A model generated the notes under the pieces. The model searched no databases. It was not told the origin of the DNA and worked only from the letters and a program-made list of their open reading frames with translations. From Pseudophaeobacter sp. (GTDB taxonomy: Bacteria; Pseudomonadota; Alphaproteobacteria; Rhodobacterales; Rhodobacteraceae), in contig JALUXC010000025.1 in NCBI GenBank assembly GCA_027019165.1, positions 83,503 to 147,502 of the forward strand: a DNA stretch of 64,000 bases, read 5' to 3'. Positions 27,628 through 36,590 of this stretch are shown piece after piece. The stretch's first letter is position 1; each line of letters begins with the position of its first letter. The position numbers and the translations under genes are program-made.

Positions 27628-29507
27628 GCAGATTTACTCCGCGACGGACCCAGTTTTCGTAGGCGAGCGAGCAAGAGAGCCAAAGCGGCTGGAGTCATTC
27701 CGTCAACGCGTGCCGCTTGCGCCAAGTTTTCAGGTCGCGCCCGGGACAATTTTTGCTGTAGCTCGTTCGATAGGCCTTCGATCCCAAAAAAGACGAAATC
27801 CTCCGGGAACGCCAAGTCTTCATCACGCTGCATTGCCGCGATCTCTCGATTCTGACGATCAATGTAATTGGCATAAAGCGCGTCTCTTTCCACTTGCCTC
27901 CGGATATCCTCATCGACCCCAGAGAGAGATGGTACAAGAGTCATCAAATCTTCGAATGAAACATCCGGGAAGGCAAGTACGTCCATCCCCGTTCGCTTTT
28001 TGCCATCCTGGTTAATGCGAATTCCAGCTTCTTTGATTTGCTTTGGAGTGTAGACCGTGTCCGTTAGATGTCTCCGCGTGGTGTCCAACTTGTCCTGCTT
28101 TTCCTCAAACATGGTTCGGCGCGCAATAGAAGCACACCCAATCTGCACGGCAAGAGGCGTGAGTCGTTGGTCGGCGTTGTCAGCTCTCAGAGAGAGGCGG
28201 AATTCAGCTCGAGATGTAAACATCCTATAGGGTTCGGAAACTCCGTTTGTTGTCAGATCATCGATCATAACACCAATGTAGCTTCCCGAACGCCCAAGTA
28301 TCACCGGATCTTTCTGCTGGCTCTTCCGAGCAGCGTTAATGCCAGCAACCAATCCCTGAGCCGCTGCCTCCTCATAGCCCGTCGTCCCATTGATTTGCCC
28401 TGCCAAGAATAGGCCTGGAAAATCCTTCAACTCCAAAGTCAGTGAAAGGGCTCTGGGGTCAACGTAGTCATACTCAATGGCATAACCTGGTTGCAAAATC
28501 TTGGCCTCTTCAAGGCCAAAAATCGAGTGAACGTATTCTTCCTGCACGTCGATGGGTAGACTTGTCGAAATGCCATTCGGGTACACGGTGAAGTCTTGAA
28601 CGCCCTCGGGTTCCAGAAAGATCTGGTGAGATGTCTTATCGGCGAATCGGACGACCTTATCCTCTATGGATGGGCAGTAACGAGGACCAACACCTTCTAT
28701 GTGCCCACCATACATCGCAGATCGGGAAAGGTTCTTTTCGATAATCTCATGTGTGTGCGCATTTGTATGTGTAATCCCGCACGCGATCTGCCGTGCAGAC
28801 ACTGACTTTGTTCCAAAGGAAAAAAATGCTGGATCTTCATCACCGTCTTGCATTTCCAGCTCATCCCAACGAATTGTCCTTCCATCCAACCGAGGAGGTG
28901 TTCCCGTTTTTAGACGGCCAAGTGGGAGACCAAAACTATCAAGTCGGGTCGCCAGCGGGACGGACGGTTTATCCCCCATCCGACCACCAGGCTTAGAAAC
29001 GTCACCAATATGAATAACGCCACGCAAGAAGGTTCCTGACGTCAGGATCACGGATTGGGCGGAGATTTCACTCCCATCAGCAAGAACCACTCCAGCTACC
29101 TGATTTCCAGACATGAGAAAATCGGTAACTTCTGCCTCGATAATCTCCAAATTGCTTTGCTGTTCCGTCAATCGCAACATCTCGCGATGGTAAATTCCAC
29201 GATCGGATTGAGCACGAGGACCTTGGACTGCCGGACCTTTTCGTCTGTTCAGTAGCCGGAACTGGATTCCCGCCGCGTCGGCCACCCGGCCCATGACACC
29301 GTCCATGGCGTCAATTTCTCGCACGAGATGACCTTTGCCAAGCCCACCTATGGCAGGGTTGCAAGACATAACGCCAATTCCCGAACGTTTCAATGTGATC
29401 AACGCTGTTCGGGCGGCAAGGCGTGCCGAGGCGTGCGCAGCTTCAGTTCCCGCATGACCACCGCCAATGACAATGACGTCAAAATCCGAATGTTTCACGT
29501 GAAACAC
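27624..29507 (-). CDS. mnmG: tRNA uridine-5-carboxymethylaminomethyl modification enzyme MnmG (GidA)
   Basis: 627 aa. FAD-binding [25 protein letters not shown] Rossmann motif, [19 protein letters not shown] and [21 protein letters not shown]. With MnmE it modifies U34 of several tRNAs. The start is GTG at 29507, and the first six codons (MFHVKH) are the parS palindrome itself, as seen in other alphaproteobacteria. Lies 3 nt behind mnmE. Confidence 0.97.
   Translation of the reverse strand: MFHVKHSDFDVIVIGGGHAGTEAAHASARLAARTALITLKRSGIGVMSCNPAIGGLGKGHLVREIDAMDGVMGRVADAAGIQFRLLNRRKGPAVQGPRAQSDRGIYHREMLRLTEQQSNLEIIEAEVTDFLMSGNQVAGVVLADGSEISAQSVILTSGTFLRGVIHIGDVSKPGGRMGDKPSVPLATRLDSFGLPLGRLKTGTPPRLDGRTIRWDELEMQDGDEDPAFFSFGTKSVSARQIACGITHTNAHTHEIIEKNLSRSAMYGGHIEGVGPRYCPSIEDKVVRFADKTSHQIFLEPEGVQDFTVYPNGISTSLPIDVQEEYVHSIFGLEEAKILQPGYAIEYDYVDPRALSLTLELKDFPGLFLAGQINGTTGYEEAAAQGLVAGINAARKSQQKDPVILGRSGSYIGVMIDDLTTNGVSEPYRMFTSRAEFRLSLRADNADQRLTPLAVQIGCASIARRTMFEEKQDKLDTTRRHLTDTVYTPKQIKEAGIRINQDGKKRTGMDVLAFPDVSFEDLMTLVPSLSGVDEDIRRQVERDALYANYIDRQNREIAAMQRDEDLAFPEDFVFFGIEGLSNELQQKLSRARPENLAQAARVDGMTPAALALLLARLRKLGPSRSKSA
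29491..29506. promoter_or_regulatory. parS: parS centromere site 2 (start of mnmG)
   Basis: A second perfect TGTTTCACGTGAAACA, overlapping the GTG start and first codons of mnmG and 1.9 kb from site 1. Same orientation-free palindrome; expected to load ParB. Confidence 0.97.
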
Positions 29508-29510
29508 TCC

Positions 29511-30797
29511 TCACTTACCAAGACAGAAGCTGGAGAAAATTTCATCCAGCAGGTCTTCCACACCAATACGGCCCACCAGGGCCTCGAGAGACCGAATTGC
29601 TGACCGGATCTCTTCTGCTACCAACTCGTAGTGTTCCGGTCCCATTTCAAGGATTCGATCCGCATTTTGCAGACTTTCAAGCGCTTCAGAAAGCGCAAAT
29701 TGATGCCGCTTTCGCGTCGATACGCCAGCTTGAAAGGAGCGTTCCTTTAGGACTCGGCTCACATGATCGACCAAGGCGTCAATCCCCTGGCCAGTCTTGC
29801 CCGAGATTCCCAAGCCCTCCACGCCTTTTTCATCGATCTTGGGAATGAACCGAATGTCGCCTGGCTTCATTTCAATATCCAGGGAATCATCCGGGTCCGC
29901 AAGAAAAACTCTGAGATCTGCGGCTTCCGCTCGCTGCTTTGCAAGACCGATACCAATGCTTTCGACATGGTCTTCGGTATCTCTCAGACCAGCCGTGTCG
30001 AGCAGTGTAATTGGGAGGCCGGAAAGATCCATTCTTACTTCTATGATATCTCGCGTTGTTCCCGCGTACTCGGAGGTGATTGCAGCCTCCCGACCCGCCA
30101 GAGCGTTCAAAAGCGTGGATTTTCCGACATTAGGAGCCCCGACAATAGCCACCTCGAAACCCACGCGAATTCTCTCTGCGACGCGCACACCGGCAATTTC
30201 TGTTGCGAGGTCTTTTTGGACACCAGAGAGCAGCTCTGAAACCTCCGGTGTTACATCTACCGGTACTTCTTCATCGGCAAAATCGATTGTGACCTCTATC
30301 AATGACGCTGCCCGAATCAAGTCATTGCGCCATCGATCTGCCAAGTCGCCCAACGCGCCAGAGAGGACGAGTTGCGCCTGTTTCCTTTGAGCTTCGGTTT
30401 CAGCATCAATAAGGTCGGCAAGACCCTCGACCTGGGACAGGTCCAACTTCCCGTTTTCCAGAGCGCGGCGTGTGAACTCACCCGGTTCTGCCAAACGGAG
30501 GCCTTTTACTTTGCCCAGGCGATCCAAAACGGCTGAAACAACGGCTGTACTTCCATGTGTCTGAAATTCAACAACGTCTTCGCCTGTGAAGCTATGCGGT
30601 CCTTGGAACGTCAGGACCAAAGCCTCATCAATCAGATCACCCGTGATATCCATCACACGCCGCAATCCACGGCTAGGAGCTGTCATCGACGTCTGGCAAA
30701 GCTGTTCAACGGCTTCAAGCGCCTGAGCCCCTGAAACCCGGATGACAGCGACCCCGGCCTTTCCCTGAGCAGAGGCCAACGCAAAGATCGTATCCAT
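29511..30797 (-). CDS. mnmE: tRNA modification GTPase MnmE (TrmE)
   Basis: 428 aa. N-terminal folate-binding domain (ALASAQGKAGVAVIRVSG), G domain with G1 GAPNVGKST, AGTTRD and DTAGLRDTED, and the C-terminal catalytic Cys motif FCLGK (FCIGK in most). Partner of MnmG. In the 31-bp gap to rho an AGGCCTT/AAGGCCT inverted repeat (30801-30807, 30824-30830) overlaps the rho stop codon. Confidence 0.97.
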   Translation of the reverse strand: MDTIFALASAQGKAGVAVIRVSGAQALEAVEQLCQTSMTAPSRGLRRVMDITGDLIDEALVLTFQGPHSFTGEDVVEFQTHGSTAVVSAVLDRLGKVKGLRLAEPGEFTRRALENGKLDLSQVEGLADLIDAETEAQRKQAQLVLSGALGDLADRWRNDLIRAASLIEVTIDFADEEVPVDVTPEVSELLSGVQKDLATEIAGVRVAERIRVGFEVAIVGAPNVGKSTLLNALAGREAAITSEYAGTTRDIIEVRMDLSGLPITLLDTAGLRDTEDHVESIGIGLAKQRAEAADLRVFLADPDDSLDIEMKPGDIRFIPKIDEKGVEGLGISGKTGQGIDALVDHVSRVLKERSFQAGVSTRKRHQFALSEALESLQNADRILEMGPEHYELVAEEIRSAIRSLEALVGRIGVEDLLDEIFSSFCLGK

Positions 30798-30828
30798 GGC
30801 AGGCCTTCCTTTCTTTGAAATCTAAGGC

Positions 30829-32100
30829 CTAGGTGTTCATCGAGTCGAAGAACTCTGAGTTTGTCTTCGTCTGCTTGAGTTTTGAAAGCAGGAACTCGAT
30901 GGCATCTGTGGTCCCCATCGGGTTCAAAATTCTCCGCAAAACGAAAGTCTTAGCAAGATCACCCTTGTCAACCAGCAGGTCTTCTTTCCGGGTACCAGAC
31001 TTAAGAATATCAATGGCCGGGAAGACCCGTTTGTCGGCAATCTTACGATCCAGCACCAGTTCAGAGTTGCCCGTACCTTTGAATTCTTCAAAGATAACCT
31101 CATCCATCCGGCTGCCTGTGTCGATCAGAGCGGTGGCGATGATCGTCAGGGAGCCGCCCTCTTCGATATTGCGGGCAGCACCAAAGAACCGTTTCGGACG
31201 CTGCAGGGCATTTGCATCCACACCACCGGTCAGAACCTTACCTGAGGACGGAACAACGGTGTTAAAGGCACGACCAAGTCTTGTGATAGAATCAAGGAGG
31301 ATCACAACATCTCGTTTGTGCTCCACCAAACGCTTGGCCTTTTCGATGACCATTTCCGAAACGGCCACGTGGCGCGTTGCCGGTTCATCAAAGGTGGAGG
31401 AAACCACCTCGCCCTTCACAGACCGCTGCATGTCGGTGACTTCTTCGGGCCGTTCGTCGATCAAAAGAACGATCAGGTAGCATTCCGGGTGATTCTTCTC
31501 AATGGAATGCGCAATGTTCTGCAGGATTACAGTTTTACCCGTCCGTGGAGGCGCGACGATCAGCGACCGCTGCCCCTTCCCGATCGGTGCCACCAGATCG
31601 ATCACCCGGGCGGATTTATCCTTGATGGTGGGATCCTCGATCTCCATCTTGAGGCGCTCATCGGGGTAAAGCGGCGTAAGGTTGTCAAAGGCGATCTTGT
31701 GACGCGCTTTTTCCGGCTCTTCAAAGTTGATCTTGGTCACATTGGTTAGAGCAAAATAGCGCTCGTTCTCCAGCGGTGCCTTGATCTGACCTTCGACCGT
31801 ATCGCCAGTGCGCAGAGAGTATTGGCGGATCATTTCGGGTGAGACATAGATATCGTCCGGACCCGGAAGATAGTTCGCCTCGGGTGAACGCAGGAAGCCA
31901 AACCCGTCTTGCAGCACTTCCAGCACCCCATCACCGCCGATGTCCCAGCCTTCATCCGCGCGCTCACGCAGGATCTGGAACATCATCTCGCCCTTGCGCA
32001 TGGTCGAGGCGTTCTCGATCTCCAGCTCTTCAGCCATGGAGAGCAAGTCCTTGGGACTTTTCGCTTTGAGATCGGAGAGATTGAGGGATTGAGCGGTCAT
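30829..32100 (-). CDS. rho: transcription termination factor Rho
   Basis: 423 aa, family-normal. N-terminal Rho domain ([15 protein letters not shown]), RNA-binding cold-shock-like fold ([23 protein letters not shown]), Walker [13 protein letters not shown] and [14 protein letters not shown]. Hexameric RNA helicase that ends transcription. Start at [11 protein letters not shown] (32100); an upstream 31-codon extension is not conserved-looking. Its 183-bp leader has an 11-bp inverted repeat. Confidence 0.97.
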   Translation of the reverse strand: MTAQSLNLSDLKAKSPKDLLSMAEELEIENASTMRKGEMMFQILRERADEGWDIGGDGVLEVLQDGFGFLRSPEANYLPGPDDIYVSPEMIRQYSLRTGDTVEGQIKAPLENERYFALTNVTKINFEEPEKARHKIAFDNLTPLYPDERLKMEIEDPTIKDKSARVIDLVAPIGKGQRSLIVAPPRTGKTVILQNIAHSIEKNHPECYLIVLLIDERPEEVTDMQRSVKGEVVSSTFDEPATRHVAVSEMVIEKAKRLVEHKRDVVILLDSITRLGRAFNTVVPSSGKVLTGGVDANALQRPKRFFGAARNIEEGGSLTIIATALIDTGSRMDEVIFEEFKGTGNSELVLDRKIADKRVFPAIDILKSGTRKEDLLVDKGDLAKTFVLRRILNPMGTTDAIEFLLSKLKQTKTNSEFFDSMNT

Positions 32101-32185
32101 ACAGATACAGCCTTTGCAGCCCCAGCAATCGGGGAGAGGTGTCATTTTGAGTTCGGAAGACACGAGTGCCCGGACGGGCCCGTTA

Positions 32186-32240
32186 GGCGCCATACATAGG
32201 CATATGCTGCCCGCGAGTCAAACCCTGGCTGTATGGCGCC
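32186..32240. repeat. 11-bp perfect inverted repeat in the rho leader
   Basis: GGCGCCATACA (32186-32196) and TGTATGGCGCC (32230-32240) are perfect inverse copies separated by 33 bp, in the hemJ-rho gap, 86 nt upstream of the rho ATG. Could be a long hairpin in the rho leader or a protein-binding dyad. No T run follows in the rho direction, so a simple terminator is unlikely. Confidence 0.7.
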
Positions 32241-32283
32241 CCTTGGTGCCTCTGAGGGGCTACAGAGTGGCGCTGACGGCTCC

Positions 32284-32739
32284 TCAGAACTTGAAGATAA
32301 CAGAGACCACAATCACGACCATGAACAGAGTTGGGACTTCGTTCATCATGCGAAACTGACGGCCCGTCAGCGTGTTGCGGTCTTCTTCAAAAGCCTTGAT
32401 CCGACGCTTCAACCAGATGTGAAACCAGGTCATGCCAATCACGCTGATCCCCTTGGTCCATGGCCAGATGGAGGACCAGTCCACAAACCCAGGCGTCAAA
32501 GCTATGAAGAGACCTGCCACCCATGCAGTATGCATGGCGGGGCTCATGATCACTTTCATCAGCTTGCGTTCCATAGTCAGAAAGATCGGAATGGCATCCT
32601 GCACCTTCTCAGCCTCTTCCACGTGATACACGAACAGACGTGGGAGATAGAAAAGACCAGCCATCCAGCTGAGTACCGCCATGATATGAAGAGATTTGGC
32701 GTAAGGGTACAGGACATACATCCAGTCTGTCAGTGTCAT
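32284..32739 (-). CDS. hemJ: protoporphyrinogen IX oxidase HemJ
   Basis: 151 aa, four membrane segments. AKSLHIMAVLSWMAGLFYLPRLFVYH holds the conserved histidines, and MSPAMHTAWVAG and KGISVIGMTWFHIWLKRR complete the family. Converts protoporphyrinogen to protoporphyrin in heme synthesis. Start at MTLTDWMYV (32739). It is the first leftward gene from the oriC candidate; hemJ next to rho is a standard alphaproteobacterial order. Confidence 0.9.
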   Translation of the reverse strand: MTLTDWMYVLYPYAKSLHIMAVLSWMAGLFYLPRLFVYHVEEAEKVQDAIPIFLTMERKLMKVIMSPAMHTAWVAGLFIALTPGFVDWSSIWPWTKGISVIGMTWFHIWLKRRIKAFEEDRNTLTGRQFRMMNEVPTLFMVVIVVSVIFKF

Positions 32740-32938
32740 GCTTGTTCTCTTTCCTGTGCTCTCGTCGGGCACCCTAAAATAATAAAGAAAGATTTAAAGG
32801 ATGATGTTTTTGTAGGGCACAGGGTTTTCCGTGGATTACTCAGTCTTACCCCGGCCTATCCCCAGCGTGGAAAAGTTTCCATGGCTCCGGCACCTCAAAT
32901 GGTGAAAACTTCGTTAACATCCTTTCTTTTATGACTTC

Positions 32939-32953
32939 TTAAGGATTGATTAA
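32939..32953. promoter_or_regulatory. CtrA-type binding motif inside oriC
   Basis: TTAAGGATTGATTAA fits TTAA-N7-TTAA exactly. A further TTAAC half-site is at 32914. In Caulobacter CtrA binds such sites in the origin to block initiation. Whether CtrA does this in Rhodobacterales is not established, so the role is inferred. Confidence 0.5.
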
Positions 32954-32967
32954 CCAAGGTAAACATG

Positions 32968-33026
32968 GGGATAACTCTGGGATCACTTGTGAAACAGCGA
33001 GATATCCACGACGTCAGAGTTATCCC
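32968..33026. repeat. 12-bp perfect inverted repeat in oriC carrying DnaA-box-like cores
   Basis: GGGATAACTCTG (32968-32979) is the exact reverse complement of CAGAGTTATCCC (33015-33026), 35 bp apart. Each arm contains TTATCC, the core of the DnaA box, in opposite orientation, with two further weak boxes in between. Confidence 0.75.
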
Positions 33027-33155
33027 AGTCCACGCGGGACGAATCCTGGTACATCCGGGATGAAACTGACGCTTTGGCTGTGGGCTTGCCAAATGGGCTG
33101 AAAACCATACAAAACATGCCAATACTGTGAACCGATTTCCCACGGGGTTTTCCAC

Positions 33156-33755
33156 ATGACTGCCCACATAGTGCTGGCCTCCGGGTCTGAGATCAGGGCC
33201 CATCTTTTGCGTCAGGCAGCCATTGAGTTTGAGCAGGACATCCCGCGCCTGGATGAGGATAGCATAAAGGTCGCGCTTTTGGCCGAGGATGCTCCGCCAC
33301 GTGACATCGCCGATGCTCTGGCCGAAGCCAAGGCACGAAAAATCAGCGCAAAACACCCCGGATCCATGGTGATCGGATGCGATCAGGTGCTGGATTTCCA
33401 GGGGCAACTGTTATCCAAACCCAAAACGCCCGAAGACGCGCTCACCCAGCTAAGCGAGATGCGGGGACATCGCCATATGCTATTGTCCGCAGCGGTGATC
33501 TACCGGGATGGGGAGCCGCTCTGGCGCCACGTGGGGCAGGTCCGCCTGTTGATGCGCAAGGCGTCGGATGGCTACCTGCAGGACTATGTGAGCCGCAACT
33601 GGGACAGCATCCGCCATTCGGTCGGTGGCTACAAGCTCGAAGAAGAGGGTGTGCGGCTCTTTACCAGCATTGAGGGAAGCTATTTTAACGTTTTGGGATT
33701 ACCGCTGACTGAACTAATAAACTACCTGGGACTGCAGGGAGTTATCGATCAATGA
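33156..33755 (+). CDS. maf: Maf-family nucleotide pyrophosphatase
   Basis: 199 aa. IVLASGSEIRAHLLRQAAIEF is the Maf substrate loop; GSMVIGCDQVLDFQGQLLSKP and the Gly-Gly-Tyr-Lys-Leu-Glu region (VGGYKLEEEG) follow. Hydrolyses non-canonical or modified nucleoside triphosphates. Its ATG shares the last base of a DnaA box. ATGA overlap with aroE begins a coupled maf-aroE-coaE-dnaQ operon. Confidence 0.93.
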   Translation: MTAHIVLASGSEIRAHLLRQAAIEFEQDIPRLDEDSIKVALLAEDAPPRDIADALAEAKARKISAKHPGSMVIGCDQVLDFQGQLLSKPKTPEDALTQLSEMRGHRHMLLSAAVIYRDGEPLWRHVGQVRLLMRKASDGYLQDYVSRNWDSIRHSVGGYKLEEEGVRLFTSIEGSYFNVLGLPLTELINYLGLQGVIDQ

Positions 33756-34585
33756 GTCTTGCAAAGATACCTCTGGCCGGGGTCATCGGATGCCCGGTGG
33801 CCCATTCGCGCTCGCCGCAAATTCAGAACCACTGGCTGCGGACCTATGGGATCGCGGGGCACTATGTGCCAATGCATGTTGAACCGCAGGATCTTGAAAC
33901 GGTGATCCGCAGCCTGCCCAAGGCAGGATTTGTCGGAGCAAATGTAACCCTGCCCCATAAAGAAGCCGTGATGCAGATTGCCGATAAGGTCACGGATCGC
34001 GCCACCCTGATGGGAGCGGCAAACACGATGATCTTCCGCGAGGATGGATCTATTTTGGCTGACAATACAGATGGTTACGGTTTCATCACAAACCTGCATC
34101 AAGGGGCTCCAGATTGGCAGCCCAAATCAGGCCCGGCTCTGGTTCTAGGCGCCGGCGGCGCATGCCGGGCCGTCATTGCCTCTTTGATTGAGGCAGGTGT
34201 TCCTGAGATTATGCTCTCCAACCGCACCCGCGAACGCGCGGACCAGTTGCGCAAGGAATTTGGAAAGCGGATCCGTGTGGTTGACTGGATCCAGGCCGGA
34301 AATGCGGTTGAAGAAGCCGCGCTGGTGGTCAATGCCACTTCGCTTGGCATGGAGGGCAAGCGCCCTCTGCGTGTTCCCATGGATGGGTTGAAGCCCTCCT
34401 GCGTTGTGACTGATCTGGTCTACACACCCTTGGAAACTGATCTGATCAAGGCTGGAAAAGAAGCCGGATGCACCGTTGTTGATGGTCTTGGAATGCTGCT
34501 CCATCAGGCGGTTCCGGGGTTTGAACGCTGGTTCGGCCAGCGGCCCAAGGTGGATGAGGACACCCGCGCGGCGGCGCTGGCATGA
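33752..34585 (+). CDS. aroE: shikimate dehydrogenase
   Basis: 277 aa. LAGVIGCPVAHSRSPQIQNHW (shikimate site), NVTLPHKEAVMQIADK (catalytic Lys), NTDGYGF and the NADP loop LVLGAGGACRAVIASL. Reduces 3-dehydroshikimate. Overlaps by 4 nt with both neighbours. Confidence 0.96.
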   Translation: MSLAKIPLAGVIGCPVAHSRSPQIQNHWLRTYGIAGHYVPMHVEPQDLETVIRSLPKAGFVGANVTLPHKEAVMQIADKVTDRATLMGAANTMIFREDGSILADNTDGYGFITNLHQGAPDWQPKSGPALVLGAGGACRAVIASLIEAGVPEIMLSNRTRERADQLRKEFGKRIRVVDWIQAGNAVEEAALVVNATSLGMEGKRPLRVPMDGLKPSCVVTDLVYTPLETDLIKAGKEAGCTVVDGLGMLLHQAVPGFERWFGQRPKVDEDTRAAALA

Positions 34586-35175
34586 CGTTTTCACTGGGTT
34601 TGACCGGCTCGATCGGCATGGGCAAAAGCACCACAGCCAAGATCTTTGCCGAGCTTGGCTGTGCGGTCTGGGATGCGGATGCGGCGGTGCATCGCCTTTA
34701 CGGTGTTGGCGGCGCTGCTGTCGCCCCCATGGCAGCGGCGTTTCCGCAGGCAATCAACAATGGAATGGTGGATCGCGGCGCGCTGAAAGAGATCATCTCC
34801 CGCGACCCCTCCGCCCTGTCCGTGATCGAAAAGATCGTGCACCCTCTTGTCGCCGACGATCGCGCCGCATTCCGCCGTAGTGCCGATAGCGACATCCTTG
34901 TCTTTGATATTCCGCTGCTTTTTGAAACGGGTGGAGAGGCCGCAATGGATGCGGTCGCCTGCGTCTGGGTCGATGTTGAAACACAGAAACAGCGTGTTCT
35001 GGATCGCGGTACAATGACGGTTGAGCAATTCACGCAAATCCTGCAAAAACAGATGCCAATCGAAGAGAAACGCGCCCGTGCCGACTATGAGATCGAGACC
35101 GACACAATGGACCATGCCCGCGCGCAGGTGGAAGAGATCCTGACAGACATCAGGGGAAAGATGGCAAATGCGTGA
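34582..35175 (+). CDS. coaE: dephospho-CoA kinase
   Basis: 197 aa. P-loop GLTGSIGMGKSTTAKIFAELG, the WDADAAVHRLY CoA-site motif and FDIPLLFETGGE. Last step of CoA synthesis. 4-nt overlap upstream, 8-nt overlap with dnaQ. Confidence 0.95.
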   Translation: MTFSLGLTGSIGMGKSTTAKIFAELGCAVWDADAAVHRLYGVGGAAVAPMAAAFPQAINNGMVDRGALKEIISRDPSALSVIEKIVHPLVADDRAAFRRSADSDILVFDIPLLFETGGEAAMDAVACVWVDVETQKQRVLDRGTMTVEQFTQILQKQMPIEEKRARADYEIETDTMDHARAQVEEILTDIRGKMANA

Positions 35176-35905
35176 AATCGTTCTGGATACCGAGACGACG
35201 GGCTTTGACCCCTTTTCCGGGGATCGCATCGTCGAGATTGGTGCGGTGGAACTTTACAACCACATGCCCACTGGAAAAACCTACCACGAATACATCAACC
35301 CTGAACGCGACATGCCGGAAGAGGCCTTTGGCGTGCACGGGATTGGCCCGGACCTCCTCAGCCCGCCGCAGCCCCCTGCCCCCGGTGCTGTGACCCTGCG
35401 CGACAAACCGGTGTTTGAAAAAATCGGCCAGAAGTTCCTCGATTTTGTCGGTGATGCACGGCTGGTGATTCACAACGCCAGCTTTGACATGAAATTCCTC
35501 AACGCAGAGCTTGGCTGGATGAACCTGCCGCAGCTGCCCATGGATCAGGCCATCGACACGCTGGCTATGGCCCGCAAGCGATTCCCCGGCTCGCCCGCAA
35601 CGCTGGATGCGCTATGCCGCCGGTTCAATATCGACAACTCGAACCGGACGTTGCACGGCGCGCTTCTTGACTCCGAAATCCTGGCCGAGGTCTATCTGGA
35701 GCTGATTGGCGGCCGACAGCCCGACTTTGCCCTGTCCACGGCGGGTGCTGGCGGTTCGGATTCGGGGTCGACCGAACCCGATTGGCGCCCTTCCCCGCGC
35801 CCAAGCCCCCTGCCCGCGCGTCTGACAGCCGAGGAAAAAGCGGCTCATGATTCCTTTGTGGAAAAGCTGGGCGATGGTGCGCTTTGGGCCGCTGTACAGT
35901 CCTGA
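35168..35905 (+). CDS. dnaQ: DNA polymerase III epsilon subunit (3'-5' exonuclease)
   Basis: 245 aa. DEDDh exonuclease motifs: IVLDTETTGFDP (Exo I), VIHNASFDMKFLNAEL (Exo II) and HGALLDSEILAEVYLEL (Exo III His/Asp). Proofreads replication. The Pro-rich linker (about 195-215) leads to the polymerase-binding tail. Ends at a bidirectional terminator shared with secB. Confidence 0.95.
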   Translation: MREIVLDTETTGFDPFSGDRIVEIGAVELYNHMPTGKTYHEYINPERDMPEEAFGVHGIGPDLLSPPQPPAPGAVTLRDKPVFEKIGQKFLDFVGDARLVIHNASFDMKFLNAELGWMNLPQLPMDQAIDTLAMARKRFPGSPATLDALCRRFNIDNSNRTLHGALLDSEILAEVYLELIGGRQPDFALSTAGAGGSDSGSTEPDWRPSPRPSPLPARLTAEEKAAHDSFVEKLGDGALWAAVQS

Positions 35906-35926
35906 TACTTACGAACAGCCAAAGAA

Positions 35927-35955
35927 AAACGCTGCCGGGTTGACCGACAGCGTTT
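35927..35955. terminator. bidirectional intrinsic terminator between dnaQ and secB
   Basis: AAACGCTG (35927-35934) pairs with CAGCGTTT (35948-35955), extended by CGG/CCG inside one C/A mismatch, loop GTTGA. An A run at 35925-35929 gives a T run on the minus strand, and TTTCGATTTT follows on the plus strand. Confidence 0.8.
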
Positions 35956-35980
35956 CGATTTTCCATTGCAGTAACAGGGC

Positions 35981-36478
35981 TTACTGCTGCGGCTGCGCCT
36001 CTGCCTGACGGCGGGCCAGCTCATTGCGGTAGATCGCAACAAAATCGATATTGTCCAGGTTCAGCGGCGGGAAGCCCCCATCGCGGGTCACGTCCGACAC
36101 GATGCGACGCAGGAACGGGAAGGTCATGCGTGGGCATTCGATCAGCAGGAAGGGGTGCAGCTGCTCATCCGGGACGCCCTGGATGTTGAAAACGCCGACA
36201 TATTCGATCTCCAGCACAAACAGGACGTCGCCGCCTTCCTTGTTCTTGGACTCAACGGTCAGTTTGGTCATGACCTCAAACTGGTTTTCAGCCGCGCGCT
36301 TTTTGGCGTCGAGGTTGACCTGAACGTTCACATCGGGCTGAACCTCACCTGCCGCGCCTTTTTGTGCCATCACGTTTTCGAAGGACATGTCGCGGATGAA
36401 CTGACCCAGAATGTTCATCTGGACCTGGGGCTGCTGCGGGGCTGCTGCTGCGCCCTCGGGGGTGCCGTTTTCGGCCAT
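35981..36478 (-). CDS. secB: protein-export chaperone SecB
   Basis: 165 aa. VQMNILGQFIRDMSFENV and VQVNLDAKKRAAENQFEVMTKL, FVLEIEYVGVFNIQGVP and ECPRMTFPFLRRIVSDVTRDGGFPPLNLDNIDF are SecB hallmarks. Keeps preproteins unfolded and hands them to SecA. Start at MAENGTPEG (36478); upstream in-frame codons are not SecB-like. Tail is QA-rich. Confidence 0.96.
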   Translation of the reverse strand: MAENGTPEGAAAAPQQPQVQMNILGQFIRDMSFENVMAQKGAAGEVQPDVNVQVNLDAKKRAAENQFEVMTKLTVESKNKEGGDVLFVLEIEYVGVFNIQGVPDEQLHPFLLIECPRMTFPFLRRIVSDVTRDGGFPPLNLDNIDFVAIYRNELARRQAEAQPQQ

Positions 36479-36590
36479 GGAGATACTCCTGAAGTATGGT
36501 TTTGCGCATTGCTTAGCAGCTTGTTGCGGGTATCTCAACGGTCACGCTGGGCAAGGTGTTTTGATGGATGAAAGTGGGGCTGAACCAGAG

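Larger units (their letters stand above)
32740..33155. other. oriC: candidate chromosomal replication origin oriC
   Basis: A 416-bp non-coding gap between divergent hemJ and maf, where Caulobacter-type chromosomes keep their origin (rho/hem genes on one side, maf-aroE-coaE-dnaQ on the other). DnaA-box-like sites: 32866-32874 (TTTTCCACG on the minus strand), 32966-32974 (TTATCCCCA, minus), 32988-32996 (TGTTTCACA, minus), 33002-33010 (ATATCCACG) and 33148-33156 (TTTTCCACA, full match). AT-rich stretches at 32775-32812 and 32906-32955 could unwind. Gene orientation switches here, leading strand on both sides. parA/parB/parS are within 7.5 kb. Confidence 0.85.
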
